Assembly (NCBI GenBank): GCA_900554365.1 | Contig: USGY01000005.1 | Coordinates: 7,465-71,464, forward strand | DNA: 64,000 nucleotides | Direction: 5' to 3' | DNA from: an uncultured Clostridium sp. | Lineage (GTDB): Bacteria; Bacillota; Clostridia; TANB77; CAG-508 | In this document: in pieces, positions 34,411 to 42,792 of the stretch | Numbering within the stretch: the first letter of the stretch is position 1 | How the letters are laid out: the number at the start of each line of letters is the position of its first letter | The notes under the pieces: model-generated | Database searches by the model: none | What the model was told of the DNA's origin: nothing | Seen by the model: only the letters and a program-made list of their open reading frames with translations | Translations under genes and position numbers: made by a program

Positions 34411-35066
34411 GCTGTTATTAAATCTTGTTTATTAAATAATTCTAACAATTTAAACTTGAATTGTATTTCTGCATTAGATTTATCGGAAACTAAAGCAAAT
34501 TCTTCTTCTGACAAATTATTTTCTAGCATTTCTTTAGAATCTTCTGGGACGACACCTGAGGATACATCAACAAAGCATAAAGGAGGAAACATAACACACC
34601 ACCAGTTTTGACCTTTTGCTTCACCAATTTCTACTCTTAATGCATCATAATATCCTGATGGTAAAGAAATGTCTCCATAATGCTTGGTTGGAAATTCAAA
34701 ATTGCCAATATTAATTTTTACATTATAAGAATAACCTTCATTTTTTATTGTTTCTAAAGCAATATTTTTAAAATCATTTTCATGTTTTTTTGCTATTTCT
34801 ATTGCTTCAGATTTACTTTGTGCATTTTTACATATTTTATTCATATAAGAAAGTAAATTATCACGAACTTTATATTTTAAATTCTGATCTTCTTGTGAAT
34901 CACTATTTGCAATAACGTGTAATCTAAAAACACTATTAGCAATATCTGTTGATATGTTTTGTGCATAAGATACTGCACAAATTGTTGTATATATAAAAAG
35001 TAAGAATGTTAAAATAATAAACATTTTTATTTTTGAATTTTTAAATAAATTAAATAATTTTTTCAT
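34398..35066 (-). CDS. spoIIR: SpoIIR, forespore-to-mother-cell signalling protein
   Basis: 222 residues. Secreted from the forespore into the intermembrane space, where it triggers SpoIIGA to process pro-sigma-E. N-terminal membrane/signal segment (about 15-35), then the family core RLHVIANSDSQEDQNLKYKVRDNLL and the region GQNWWCVMFPPLCFVD, which are diagnostic of SpoIIR. GGAGG lies just ahead of the start. The upstream region carries a sigma-F/sigma-G-like promoter, in line with the forespore expression known in Bacillus. Confidence 0.95.
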   Translation of the reverse strand: MKKLFNLFKNSKIKMFIILTFLLFIYTTICAVSYAQNISTDIANSVFRLHVIANSDSQEDQNLKYKVRDNLLSYMNKICKNAQSKSEAIEIAKKHENDFKNIALETIKNEGYSYNVKINIGNFEFPTKHYGDISLPSGYYDALRVEIGEAKGQNWWCVMFPPLCFVDVSSGVVPEDSKEMLENNLSEEEFALVSDKSNAEIQFKFKLLELFNKQDLITAKKD

Positions 35067-35113
35067 AGCATTTCCTCCAAAAAAACTTTTTTGTAAAAAA
35101 CTTCTTTTAATTA

Positions 35114-35141
35114 ATTATTTCCAACTTTAAAAAATTTATAC
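35114..35141 (-). promoter_or_regulatory. Candidate forespore (sigma-F-type) promoter of spoIIR
   Basis: Minus strand GTATA (35141-35137), 14-base gap, GGAAATAAT (35122-35114), which fits GGnnAnAwT. The spacing is about one base shorter than the usual Bacillus sigma-F form. It lies about 50 bases upstream of the spoIIR start. Confidence 0.4.
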
Positions 35142-35189
35142 ATTGACGATTTTTGTCGGTAATTTTTTTGAAATATGTTTGAAATATTA

Positions 35190-35218
35190 TTGACATATTT
35201 GTAAAACAATGGTAAAAT
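35190..35218 (+). promoter_or_regulatory. Promoter of the MEDS-like gene
   Basis: TTGACA (35190-35195), 17-base spacer ending TGG, TAAAAT (35213-35218). The leader that follows contains GCGGAGAAACC and a short CGGA / TCCG pairing. Confidence 0.6.
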
Positions 35219-35286
35219 TTACCAGTAAACAAAAAGCGGAGAAACCTTAAATCCGTATAACAAAAGATTGAAGGAGAGAAGTTTTT

Positions 35287-35760
35287 ATGGAAATTTTAAC
35301 TAAAGAAAAAACTTGTGCATTTTATGCAAGTGATTATCATTTTGAAATGATAAGCTTACCGTTTATTGAAAAAAATATTGAAGAGAATAAAGAAATAATA
35401 ATATTAACTGAAAATAATTTAGAAGATACAATAAAAACTTTAATGAAAAATATTAATTTTAATAAAAATAAAAAAGAAAAAATAATTAAAATAAATTGGG
35501 AAAATAATGATTTAAATAAATTTAAAAAAATAAAAAAATGTGTAGAAAATAAAAAAGATATAATTATTTTTATAAAAGGAAAGGAAAATTATATAAAAAA
35601 TATAAATAGTAATATTGAAAAATGGACAGAAAATTATAAAAAGGCTAGAATTATAGATTGTTATGATATAGAAGAGATTGGAAATAGAGTAGTTGATGTA
35701 ATGAATAATTATAAAAATATCCTAAATACTACGGGAGAAACAAAAATAAAAAAATTATAG
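35287..35760 (+). CDS. Hypothetical protein, MEDS-domain-like
   Basis: 157 residues, very rich in Lys, Asn and Ile. The N-terminal CAFYASDYHFEMISLPFIEKNIEENKE arrangement (about 11-37) recalls MEDS sensory domains, which open with a residue near the start of the first strand, then a helix with a conserved P-F-I and an E-x-x-x-x-I strand; the ATP-like P-loop is absent. The C-terminal 90 residues alternate helices and strands, ending in a variable tail. Own promoter and AAGGAGAG Shine-Dalgarno. The family call is tentative; no function can be assigned. Confidence 0.35.
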   Translation: MEILTKEKTCAFYASDYHFEMISLPFIEKNIEENKEIIILTENNLEDTIKTLMKNINFNKNKKEKIIKINWENNDLNKFKKIKKCVENKKDIIIFIKGKENYIKNINSNIEKWTENYKKARIIDCYDIEEIGNRVVDVMNNYKNILNTTGETKIKKL

Positions 35761-35767
35761 AAAAACA

Positions 35768-35796
35768 TTGATATTTTTTTATAAATGGTATATAAA
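35768..35796 (+). promoter_or_regulatory. Promoter of the UDP-sugar pyrophosphorylase gene
   Basis: TTGATA (35768-35773), 17-base spacer, TATAAA (35791-35796), right after the preceding stop codon. Confidence 0.45.
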
Positions 35797-35824
35797 TTAA
35801 TAAAACATTAATTAAGGAGGATTT

Positions 35825-37075
35825 ATGGACGAAAGATTGAATAATATAAAAGCCATTTTAAAAAAATATGATCAAGAACATTTATTAAATAATTTTGAAA
35901 AATTAGATGATATACATAAAGAAAAATTATTAGAAGAAATTGAAAATATTGATTTTGAACTTATGAATAGTTTATATGAAAAAACCAAAAAGGAAATATC
36001 AAATAATAAAGATGAAATAACACCTATTGAATATTTGGATAAGTTTAAATTAGGAGAAAAATATAAATATTATGAAGAACTTGGAAAAAAAGCTATAAAA
36101 GAAGGACAATTAGCAGTTGTTACTATGGCCGGAGGTCAAGGAACAAGATTAGGACATAATGGACCTAAAGGAACATATGATATTGGCTTAGATTCACATA
36201 AATCATTGTTTGAATTATTAAGTGACAGTATAAAGTCAGAAGGAAAAAAATACGGAGTTAATATTCCTTGGTTTATAATGACAAGTAGAGAAAATAATAA
36301 AGAAACTATAGAATTCTTTAAACAAAATAGAAATTTCGGGCATCAAAAAGATAAGGATTTATTCTTTTTTATTCAAGGTGAATTACCTATGATGGATACA
36401 GAAGGAAAAATTCTAATCGGAGAAGATGGTTTAATTAAATTAGCAGCAGATGGACATGGTGGAGTTTATGAATCACTTGTAAAAAACGGAATGACAGAAA
36501 AGATGAAAGAATTAGGGGTAAAATGGGTTTTTGTTGGAGGAGTAGATAATTGCTTGGCTAAAATGGTAGACCCTGTACTAATGGGAATTGCAATTGACCA
36601 AAAAGTTACTGTTGCATGTAAATCTGTTGTAAAGGTTAATCCACATGAAAGAGTAGGAGTATTTTGCAGAAGAAATGGAAAACCAGGAATTGTAGAATAC
36701 ACAGAAATAACAGATAAAATGGCAGAAGCAATAGATAAAGATGGTGAATTATTATATGGAGAAGCTAATATATTGGCACATTTATTTAGTGTGGATGCAA
36801 TTGAAAGAATGGGAGCTGAACCTTTACCATATCATGTTGCATTTAAAAAAGCTAAATATATTGATAAAGATGGAAATTTAGTAGAACCAGATTCACCAAA
36901 TGCATATAAATTTGAAGCATTTTTATTTGATTCATTTAATGAAGTAGATGAAATGGCGATAATGAGAGTTAAAAGAGAAGAAGAGTTTGCACCTGTTAAA
37001 AATTCAGATTCAGCAGGAGTAGATTGTCCTAAAACTGCAAAAGAATTATACGAAAAATTTTATAAATTAAAATAA
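35825..37075 (+). CDS. UDPGP-family UDP-sugar pyrophosphorylase (eukaryotic type)
   Basis: 416 residues. The nucleotide-binding signature VVTMAGGQGTRLGHNGPKG lies at about 98-116, followed by FVGGVDNCLAKMVDP and the sugar-binding block GVYESLV. This is the UDPGP/UAP fold shared by eukaryotic UDP-GlcNAc and UDP-glucose pyrophosphorylases, found in some Clostridia, not the GalU/GtaB type. It makes UDP-sugar from UTP and sugar-1-phosphate; which sugar cannot be told from sequence. A phosphoglucomutase follows after 65 bases, so glucose-1-phosphate is a natural candidate substrate. Confidence 0.85.
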   Translation: MDERLNNIKAILKKYDQEHLLNNFEKLDDIHKEKLLEEIENIDFELMNSLYEKTKKEISNNKDEITPIEYLDKFKLGEKYKYYEELGKKAIKEGQLAVVTMAGGQGTRLGHNGPKGTYDIGLDSHKSLFELLSDSIKSEGKKYGVNIPWFIMTSRENNKETIEFFKQNRNFGHQKDKDLFFFIQGELPMMDTEGKILIGEDGLIKLAADGHGGVYESLVKNGMTEKMKELGVKWVFVGGVDNCLAKMVDPVLMGIAIDQKVTVACKSVVKVNPHERVGVFCRRNGKPGIVEYTEITDKMAEAIDKDGELLYGEANILAHLFSVDAIERMGAEPLPYHVAFKKAKYIDKDGNLVEPDSPNAYKFEAFLFDSFNEVDEMAIMRVKREEEFAPVKNSDSAGVDCPKTAKELYEKFYKLK

Positions 37076-37079
37076 AAAG

Positions 37080-37120
37080 AGGGCAACTATTAAGAATGTA
37101 TTCTTATATAAGTTGCCTTT
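37080..37120 (+). terminator. Hairpin between pyrophosphorylase and phosphoglucomutase
   Basis: Outer stem GGCAACT(A) / (A)AGTTGCC, inner TAAGAAT / ATTCTTA, then TTTTAT. It would end or attenuate transcription before pgcA, so the two genes may be only partly co-transcribed. Confidence 0.6.
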
Positions 37121-37140
37121 TATAAATGGAGGTAAAACAT

Positions 37141-38868
37141 ATGAATTATTTAGAAGTATACAAAAAATGGTGCGAAAGCCCAGAATTTGATGAAGAAACA
37201 AAAAAAGAATTATTAGCAATAAAAGATGATAAAAATGAAATTGAAGATAGATTTTATAAGGAATTAGAATTTGGAACAGCAGGATTAAGAGGAGTTATAG
37301 GTGCAGGAACAAATAGAATGAATATATATACAGTTGGAAAAGCTACTCAAGGTCTTGCAAATTATATTCTTGAACAAGGAACTCAAGATCAAGGAGTTGC
37401 AATAAGTTATGATTCAAGAAGAATGTCAAAAGAGTTTAGTAGATTAACAGCATTAATATTAAATGCTAATGGAATAAAAACATATTTATTTGAAAATTTA
37501 AGACCTGTTCCTGAATTATCATTTACTGTAAGAGAATTAAAATGTACAGCAGGTGTAATGATAACTGCAAGTCATAATCCACCAAAATATAATGGATATA
37601 AAGTTTATTGGAATGATGGTGCACAAATTGTTGAACCACGTGATAAAGAAATAATCGAAAAAGTAAAAGCTGTAAAAGACTATTCTGAAATAAAGAAAAT
37701 ATCACAAAAAGAAGCAGAAGAAAAAGGATTATTTAATATAATAAAAGGCGAAATGGATGACAAATATATCAATGTTTTAAAAAGCAAAGTACTTAACCCA
37801 GAAATAGTTAAAGAAGAAGGGAAAAAACTAAAAATTGTATATACACCATTACATGGAACAGGAAATACAATAGTTGAAAGATTATTAAAAGAAATAGGGT
37901 TAAAAAATGTGTATGTTGTACCAGAACAAAAAGATCCTAATGGAGAATTCCCAACAGTTAGTTATCCAAATCCTGAAGATAAAAATGCTTTTAAATTAGC
38001 TTTAGAATTAGCCCAAAAAGAAAATGCAGATGTTGTTCTAGCAAATGACCCAGATGCAGATAGATTAGGAATATTTGCTAAAGATTCTAAAACAGGAAAA
38101 TATATGGGCTATACAGGAAATATGTCAGCATTATTAATTGCTGAATATAGAATTTCTCAAATGAAAGAAAAAGGAATTTTACCTTCAAATGGTCTATTTG
38201 TAACAACAGTAGTTTCATCAGATTTAGCAAAAGCAATTGCAAAAGAATATAATTTAAAATGTGTTGAAGTATTAACAGGATTTAAAAATATTGGAAAAGC
38301 AATGCGCAAAGCAGAAGAAAAAGGAGAAAATCCATATGTATTTGGATTTGAAGAAAGTTATGGTTGCTTAATAGGTGATTATGCACGTGATAAAGATGGA
38401 ATTTCAGCTGTTATGGCTTTATGCGAAGCTGCTTGTTATTATGCTTCAAAAGGAAAGACATTATGGGATGCAATGGAAGATATTTATAAAAAATATGGTT
38501 ATTATAAAGAAACACAAGTTGCAATTGTTATGGAAGGTGCAGAAGGTGCAAAAAAAATAAAAAATATGATGACCCAAACAAGAAATACAGATGTAGAAAA
38601 AATTGGTGATTATAAGGTGTTAGAATTTAAGGACATTGAAAAAGATATAGTAAAAAATATTGAGACAGGAGAAATAACAAAAACAGGTTTACCAAAATCA
38701 AATGTATTATATTATGCATTAGAAAATAATAGTTGGTGTGCTGTAAGACCATCAGGTACAGAACCTAAAATCAAATTATATATGGGTGTAAAAGGAACAT
38801 CAGATGAAGATGCAGAAAAGAAATTGGAAGGATTAAAAACAGCAATGGTTGATTTAGTAACTAAATAA
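37141..38868 (+). CDS. pgcA: PgcA-type alpha-phosphoglucomutase / phosphomannomutase
   Basis: 575 residues, the length of the large PgcA class. The phosphoserine loop TASHNPPKYNGYKVYW has its Ser at about 144. The metal-binding NDPDADRLG is at about 302-310, the sugar-binding loop FGFEESYG at about 401-408, and the C-terminal phosphate-binding VRPSGTEPKIKLY. The enzyme interconverts glucose-6- and glucose-1-phosphate and supplies UDP-glucose. Start is ATG 37141, 8 bases after GGAGG; the ATG at 37126 overlaps that site. Its last codon abuts a truncated transporter remnant. Confidence 0.93.
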   Translation: MNYLEVYKKWCESPEFDEETKKELLAIKDDKNEIEDRFYKELEFGTAGLRGVIGAGTNRMNIYTVGKATQGLANYILEQGTQDQGVAISYDSRRMSKEFSRLTALILNANGIKTYLFENLRPVPELSFTVRELKCTAGVMITASHNPPKYNGYKVYWNDGAQIVEPRDKEIIEKVKAVKDYSEIKKISQKEAEEKGLFNIIKGEMDDKYINVLKSKVLNPEIVKEEGKKLKIVYTPLHGTGNTIVERLLKEIGLKNVYVVPEQKDPNGEFPTVSYPNPEDKNAFKLALELAQKENADVVLANDPDADRLGIFAKDSKTGKYMGYTGNMSALLIAEYRISQMKEKGILPSNGLFVTTVVSSDLAKAIAKEYNLKCVEVLTGFKNIGKAMRKAEEKGENPYVFGFEESYGCLIGDYARDKDGISAVMALCEAACYYASKGKTLWDAMEDIYKKYGYYKETQVAIVMEGAEGAKKIKNMMTQTRNTDVEKIGDYKVLEFKDIEKDIVKNIETGEITKTGLPKSNVLYYALENNSWCAVRPSGTEPKIKLYMGVKGTSDEDAEKKLEGLKTAMVDLVTK

Positions 38869-39082
38869 CTGTGAAGAAGAAAGTACTAAATTATTATGGC
38901 TTAGAGATAATATGTCAACTATTGTATGTAATTGTTTAGAAAATTTCGGATTTGTTTTTGGAGCTTTTTTAGGGGTATATCCTTTAGCAGATGTTGTTAT
39001 GATAGCTGTTTCTACAAGTATTTTGGAAATTATTATATCTATTTGTAGTACACCATTTATCTATTTAGCTAAAAAAGTTTAA
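38869..39082 (+). pseudogene. C-terminal remnant of a YhhQ/VUT-type queuosine-precursor transporter
   Basis: A frame open from just before the pgcA stop to TAA 39080-39082 translates to about 70 residues: LLWLRDNMSTIVCN, then two membrane helices, ending CSTPFIYLAKKV. This matches the C-terminal end of YhhQ/VUT-family transporters (RDN-ST... and D/S-TPF-YLAxK), but the first two thirds are missing and a stop lies at once upstream. The only start-like codon (ATG near 38911) has no good Shine-Dalgarno. A deletion that brought pgcA next to the gene's tail explains this. A natural terminator still follows. Confidence 0.65.
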
Positions 39083-39084
39083 GT

Positions 39085-39130
39085 AATAAATAAGCTATAT
39101 TTTGTATAGTAATATAGCTTATTTATTTTT
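39085..39130 (+). terminator. Terminator after the transporter remnant
   Basis: Perfect 17-bp stem AATAAATAAGCTATATT / AATATAGCTTATTTATT, 9-base loop, T run. Probably the original terminator of the lost transporter gene; now ends the pgcA transcript. Confidence 0.85.
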
Positions 39131-39170
39131 ATTTTAAATTAACATACAGTTAAAATTTCACAAAGATAGT

Positions 39171-39199
39171 TTGACTTTTTATATTTAAATTGGTATAAT
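39171..39199 (+). promoter_or_regulatory. Promoter of tRNA-Arg
   Basis: TTGACT (39171-39176), 17-base spacer ending TGG, TATAAT (39194-39199), 11 bases before the tRNA. Confidence 0.75.
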
Positions 39200-39210
39200 C
39201 AGTGTGTTAT

Positions 39211-39286
<76 letters not shown>

Positions 39287-39316
39287 ATATGACATATATA
39301 GAAAGTAAAAATAAAA

Positions 39317-39787
39317 ATGGAAAATGAAGAAAAATATATGCAAGAAGCATTAAAAGAGGCAAAAAAAGCATATAAAAAATTAGAAGTTCCAGTAGGAGCT
39401 ATAATTGTAAAAAATGGTGAAATAATTGCTAAAGCACATAATTTAAAAGAAACTAAAAATGATACAACAAAACATGCTGAAATATTAGCAATTCAAAGGG
39501 CTAGTAAAAAATTAAAAAGCTGGAGATTATTAGATTGCGAAATGTATATAACATTAGAACCATGTTCAATGTGTGCCGGAGCAATAATAAATTCAAGAGT
39601 AAAAAAAATATATATAGGAGCATTAGACTATAAAACAGGAGCAGCAGGATCTGTTTTGAATTTATTTGAAGACTATAAATTTAATCATAAAGTAGAAGTA
39701 GAAAAAGGAATATTGCAAGAAGAGTGTGAAAATCTTTTAAAAAGTTTTTTTAAAGAATTAAGACAGAAAAAAAGAAAAAGTTTATAA
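39317..39787 (+). CDS. tadA: TadA, tRNA-specific adenosine-34 deaminase
   Basis: 156 residues. Zinc deaminase signatures: HAEILAIQ (His53, proton-shuttling Glu55) and EPCSMCAGAI (Cys83, Cys86). It converts A34 to inosine in tRNA-Arg(ACG). The order tadA - SRP RNA - dnaX - ybaB - recR is the same as in Bacillus (with one extra gene here), which separates it from other CDA-family deaminases. There is no strong Shine-Dalgarno. Confidence 0.95.
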   Translation: MENEEKYMQEALKEAKKAYKKLEVPVGAIIVKNGEIIAKAHNLKETKNDTTKHAEILAIQRASKKLKSWRLLDCEMYITLEPCSMCAGAIINSRVKKIYIGALDYKTGAAGSVLNLFEDYKFNHKVEVEKGILQEECENLLKSFFKELRQKKRKSL

Positions 39788-39819
39788 AGAAGGGAGAATG
39801 TCTTTTTAGGCAAACAAAT

Positions 39820-40575
39820 ATGAGAGATAATTTTAGACGATTGATAAACACTAAAGCATTTCATGTAGCAATGGTTATTACAATAATTGCAATAATTTTA
39901 TTTGTGGTTGGAATTATTATTTTAAAATATCAAGTAGAGGGCGAAACTAATATGCCATTTTGTGTGACTAAAGTAGCATTAATAAGTTCTTCTGAAAGTA
40001 TGGATAAAGACTCTGGAGAAAATAGATGGGCTTTTGATATAAATCAAAATAATGACATATATATTTATATAGAAAAAAATAAAAATTACACATCAAAAGA
40101 AATAATAAAAAGTGTAACTATAGATAATATAAAAGTAGAAAAAGAAAAAGAATTAGGAAAAATTAATTTTTATAGACCAAATATTTCAGATCAAGGTGGG
40201 ACTTTTAGTAATACAGAGGAAAACTTGATTCAAACAATAAAATATGATGGTGATATGGAATCAAATTTAAAAAGTTTAAAAATTGCTAATCAAGGTGGAA
40301 TAATCGCTTTTAGATATGCAAATGATAAAATAGCTGAATATACATCAAATGAAGAAGAAATAAATCATAATGAATTATTAAAAAAATCTAATATTAAAGA
40401 AGAAGATTTAAAAGCTAAAATTAATTTTGATTTAACAATAGAAACTGTATCAGGTAAAGAATATAAAGCAAATTTATCTTTTGAATTACCTATTCAGGGA
40501 GTTGTTGATAAAGGAATTTCTTCAACAGAGATAACTGATTTTAAAGATGTAATTTTTAAGAGAACGAAAAATTAA
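39820..40575 (+). CDS. Hypothetical single-pass membrane protein between tadA and SRP RNA
   Basis: 251 residues, not recognised. A basic N-terminus and one membrane helix (about 15-38) are followed by an external domain of about 210 residues with alternating strand-like segments (GENRWAFDINQNNDIYIYI; INFDLTIETVSGKEYKANL), probably beta-rich. The ATG at 39820 has only a weak TTTAGG upstream. A better Shine-Dalgarno (AAGGGAG, 39790-39796) serves instead an ATG at 39798 that reads only three codons, ATG TCT TTT, before TAG. No other in-frame start exists. The gene interrupts an otherwise widely conserved order. Confidence 0.65.
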   Translation: MRDNFRRLINTKAFHVAMVITIIAIILFVVGIIILKYQVEGETNMPFCVTKVALISSSESMDKDSGENRWAFDINQNNDIYIYIEKNKNYTSKEIIKSVTIDNIKVEKEKELGKINFYRPNISDQGGTFSNTEENLIQTIKYDGDMESNLKSLKIANQGGIIAFRYANDKIAEYTSNEEEINHNELLKKSNIKEEDLKAKINFDLTIETVSGKEYKANLSFELPIQGVVDKGISSTEITDFKDVIFKRTKN

Positions 40576-40583
40576 TTTTTTAC

Positions 40584-40612
40584 TTGATTAATATTAGTTT
40601 TCATTATATAAT
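40584..40612 (+). promoter_or_regulatory. Promoter of the SRP RNA gene
   Basis: TTGATT (40584-40589), 17-base spacer, TATAAT (40607-40612). The expected start 7 bases further agrees with the 5' end of the RNA stem. Confidence 0.7.
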
Positions 40613-40616
40613 ACAG

Positions 40617-40757
40617 ATGGTATGTATTTAATCTTTGTATGGAGAGTAAACCAATAAAGACCTATGAATCTTGTCAGGTCCGGAAGGAAGCAGCAATAAG
40701 TAGTTTATCTTTATGTGGGGTACTTTCCATAGAGAGATTAGATACCTACCATTTTTT
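40617..40757 (+). ncRNA. ffs: Signal recognition particle RNA (4.5S/6S-like)
   Basis: The universally conserved SRP helix-8 core GTCAGGTCCGGAAGGAAGC is present at 40674-40692, with GGAA tetraloop and symmetric/asymmetric loop bases for Ffh binding. The ends close as a long stem: ATGGTATGTATTTAATCT at the 5' side and AGATTAGATACCTACCAT at the 3' side, then a T run that acts as terminator. About 140 bases, between the E. coli 4.5S form and the long Bacillus form; the location before dnaX is standard for Firmicutes. Confidence 0.93.
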
Positions 40758-40780
40758 AAGATATAAAGGATGTGAATAAA

Positions 40781-42400
40781 ATGGGGTACACAGCGCTTTA
40801 TAGAAAATTTAGACCAATGACATTTTCAGAAATTGTTGGTCAAGAACATATTACAAAAACTCTGAAAAATCAAATTATGGCAGGTAGAGTTGGACATGCA
40901 TATTTATTTAATGGTGGAAGAGGAACAGGAAAGACATCTGCTGCAAAAATTCTAGCAAGAGCAATAAACTGTTTAAATCCTAAAGATGGAGAGCCATGTA
41001 ATGAATGTGAAATTTGTAAAGCTGCTATAAATGGTTCTTTAACAGATATTGTTGAAATGGATGCTGCTTCAAATAATAGCGTTGAGGATATTAGAAGTAT
41101 TCGAGAAGAGGTGAATTTTTTACCTACTAAAGCTAAATATAGGGTTTATATTATAGATGAGGTACATATGTTATCAACAGGTGCTTTTAATGCATTATTA
41201 AAGACATTAGAAGAACCACCTGAACATGTAAAATTTATTTTAGCAACAACAGAACCACAAAAATTACTTGCAACAATTTTATCAAGATGCCAAAGATTTG
41301 ACTTTAAAAGAATTTCAAATGAAAACATAATAAAAAGGCTAAGATTTGTTTGTGAAAAAAGTAATATAGAAATTACTGATGGAGCATTAAATATTATAGC
41401 AGTTTTGTCAGAAGGTGCAATGAGGGATGCCCTTTCAATTCTTGAAAGATGTATTCAAGATGGAGAAAATAAAATTGATGAAGATAAAATAAAAGATTTA
41501 GTTGGAATTCCAAAGACTACATATGTTCATAATATTATGGATAGTTTATTTAAATATGATGTTGATAATACTTTAAAAAATATTGATGTTGTATTAGATG
41601 AAGGAAAAGACATAAATAATTTGCTATGGGAAATGATAAAATATACTAAGGATTTGCTTATATATAAAGCATCACAAAAATTAGATATTTATAGTGAAGA
41701 CGAAATAAATAAAATAAAAGAAATTTCTGAACAAGTATCTAAAGAAGATTTAATTAATATGGTATATCAATTATCAGAATTAGAAAATGATATTAAATGG
41801 TCAACTCAAAAGACTATAATTTTCCAAGCTGGAATGATTAAATTATGTAATAAGCAGGCTAATGAAAATAAAGGGCTTGAGGAAAGAGTTGAAAAAATTG
41901 AAAAATATTTAAAATCAGGAAAAGCAAATATGATGTCAAATGGAATTATGCAAACACAAAGAGTTCAATCAGCACCAACAAGTTTTGGACCAAGAACTAT
42001 GCAACAACCAGTATCTAGAAAGCAGCCAAATGCTATTAAAAAGCCAATTACAAGGAATTATTCTAAAAATTCAAATGAATATTGGCCTGAGATTTTAACA
42101 GATTTAAAGCAAAGTGGAAAAATAGTTTTATATACAAATTTAATGAATACTAAAGCTAAAGAATTGAATGATATGACAGTTGGAATTGAATTTCCAGGAG
42201 GAATGTCTTCTTTTGGAAAAACAATATTAGAAAAGCCAGAAAATATTAGAGAAATTTCTAAAATGGTATCTATAGCATGTGGTAAACCAATGGAAATAAA
42301 ATATTTATCACAAAATAATCAAGTAAATCAGATGACTCAAGAAGAAAATTTACAACAATTTGCGAATGATTCGGATATACCTTTTAATATAATAGATTAA
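40781..42400 (+). CDS. dnaX: DnaX, DNA polymerase III subunit gamma/tau
   Basis: 539 residues. Clamp-loader ATPase: MGYTALYRKFRPMTFSEIVGQ at the N-terminus, Walker A GGRGTGKTSAAK (about 46-57), a four-Cys zinc module (about 65-80: CLNP.., CNECEIC), Walker B IIDEVHML and the sensor TTEPQKL. C-terminal region is variable. Start is ATG 40781; a GTG at 40772 overlaps the Shine-Dalgarno AAAGGATG. Follows the SRP RNA and precedes ybaB-recR. I see no obvious slippery A-run that would give a short gamma form. Confidence 0.95.
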   Translation: MGYTALYRKFRPMTFSEIVGQEHITKTLKNQIMAGRVGHAYLFNGGRGTGKTSAAKILARAINCLNPKDGEPCNECEICKAAINGSLTDIVEMDAASNNSVEDIRSIREEVNFLPTKAKYRVYIIDEVHMLSTGAFNALLKTLEEPPEHVKFILATTEPQKLLATILSRCQRFDFKRISNENIIKRLRFVCEKSNIEITDGALNIIAVLSEGAMRDALSILERCIQDGENKIDEDKIKDLVGIPKTTYVHNIMDSLFKYDVDNTLKNIDVVLDEGKDINNLLWEMIKYTKDLLIYKASQKLDIYSEDEINKIKEISEQVSKEDLINMVYQLSELENDIKWSTQKTIIFQAGMIKLCNKQANENKGLEERVEKIEKYLKSGKANMMSNGIMQTQRVQSAPTSFGPRTMQQPVSRKQPNAIKKPITRNYSKNSNEYWPEILTDLKQSGKIVLYTNLMNTKAKELNDMTVGIEFPGGMSSFGKTILEKPENIREISKMVSIACGKPMEIKYLSQNNQVNQMTQEENLQQFANDSDIPFNIID

Positions 42401-42416
42401 ATAAGGAGGAATTAAA

Positions 42417-42761
42417 ATGTCAAAAAGAGGTGGATTCCCAGGAATGGGCGGATTCGGAGGAATGAATCTAAATAATTTAATGAAAGAAGCTAAAAAAATG
42501 CAAGCAGATATGGAAAAATCTCAAGCAGAACTATCAACAAAAGAATTTGAAGCTTCAGCAGGTGGAGGAGCTGTAAATGTAAAAGTTACAGGAGATAAAA
42601 CAATTAAAGAAATAAAAATAAAACCAGAAGTTGTTGACCCAGATGATGTTGAAATGTTAGAAGATTTAATTTTAACATGTGTTAATGAGGCTTTAAGACA
42701 AGTTGATTCAGCACAAGCTGCATCACTTGGTAAGTACAATATTCCTGGATTAGGATTATAG
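42417..42761 (+). CDS. ybaB: YbaB/EbfC nucleoid-associated protein
   Basis: 114 residues. Gly-rich N-terminus (FPGMGGFGGMNLNNLMKEA), the coiled helix with MQADMEKSQAELSTKEFEASAGGGAV, then NVKVTGDKTIKEIKI and a C-terminal helix: the YbaB/EbfC family of small dimeric DNA-binding proteins. Nearly always lies between dnaX and recR, as here. AAGGAGG is 8 bases ahead of the start. Confidence 0.95.
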   Translation: MSKRGGFPGMGGFGGMNLNNLMKEAKKMQADMEKSQAELSTKEFEASAGGGAVNVKVTGDKTIKEIKIKPEVVDPDDVEMLEDLILTCVNEALRQVDSAQAASLGKYNIPGLGL

Positions 42762-42792
42762 TATTTATGAACTTAGTTGGAGGAAAAATAAA

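Noticed and set aside
38375..38560. Alternative ORF inside the phosphoglucomutase gene
   Set aside because: Out-of-frame shadow of a conserved region with intact PGM motifs.
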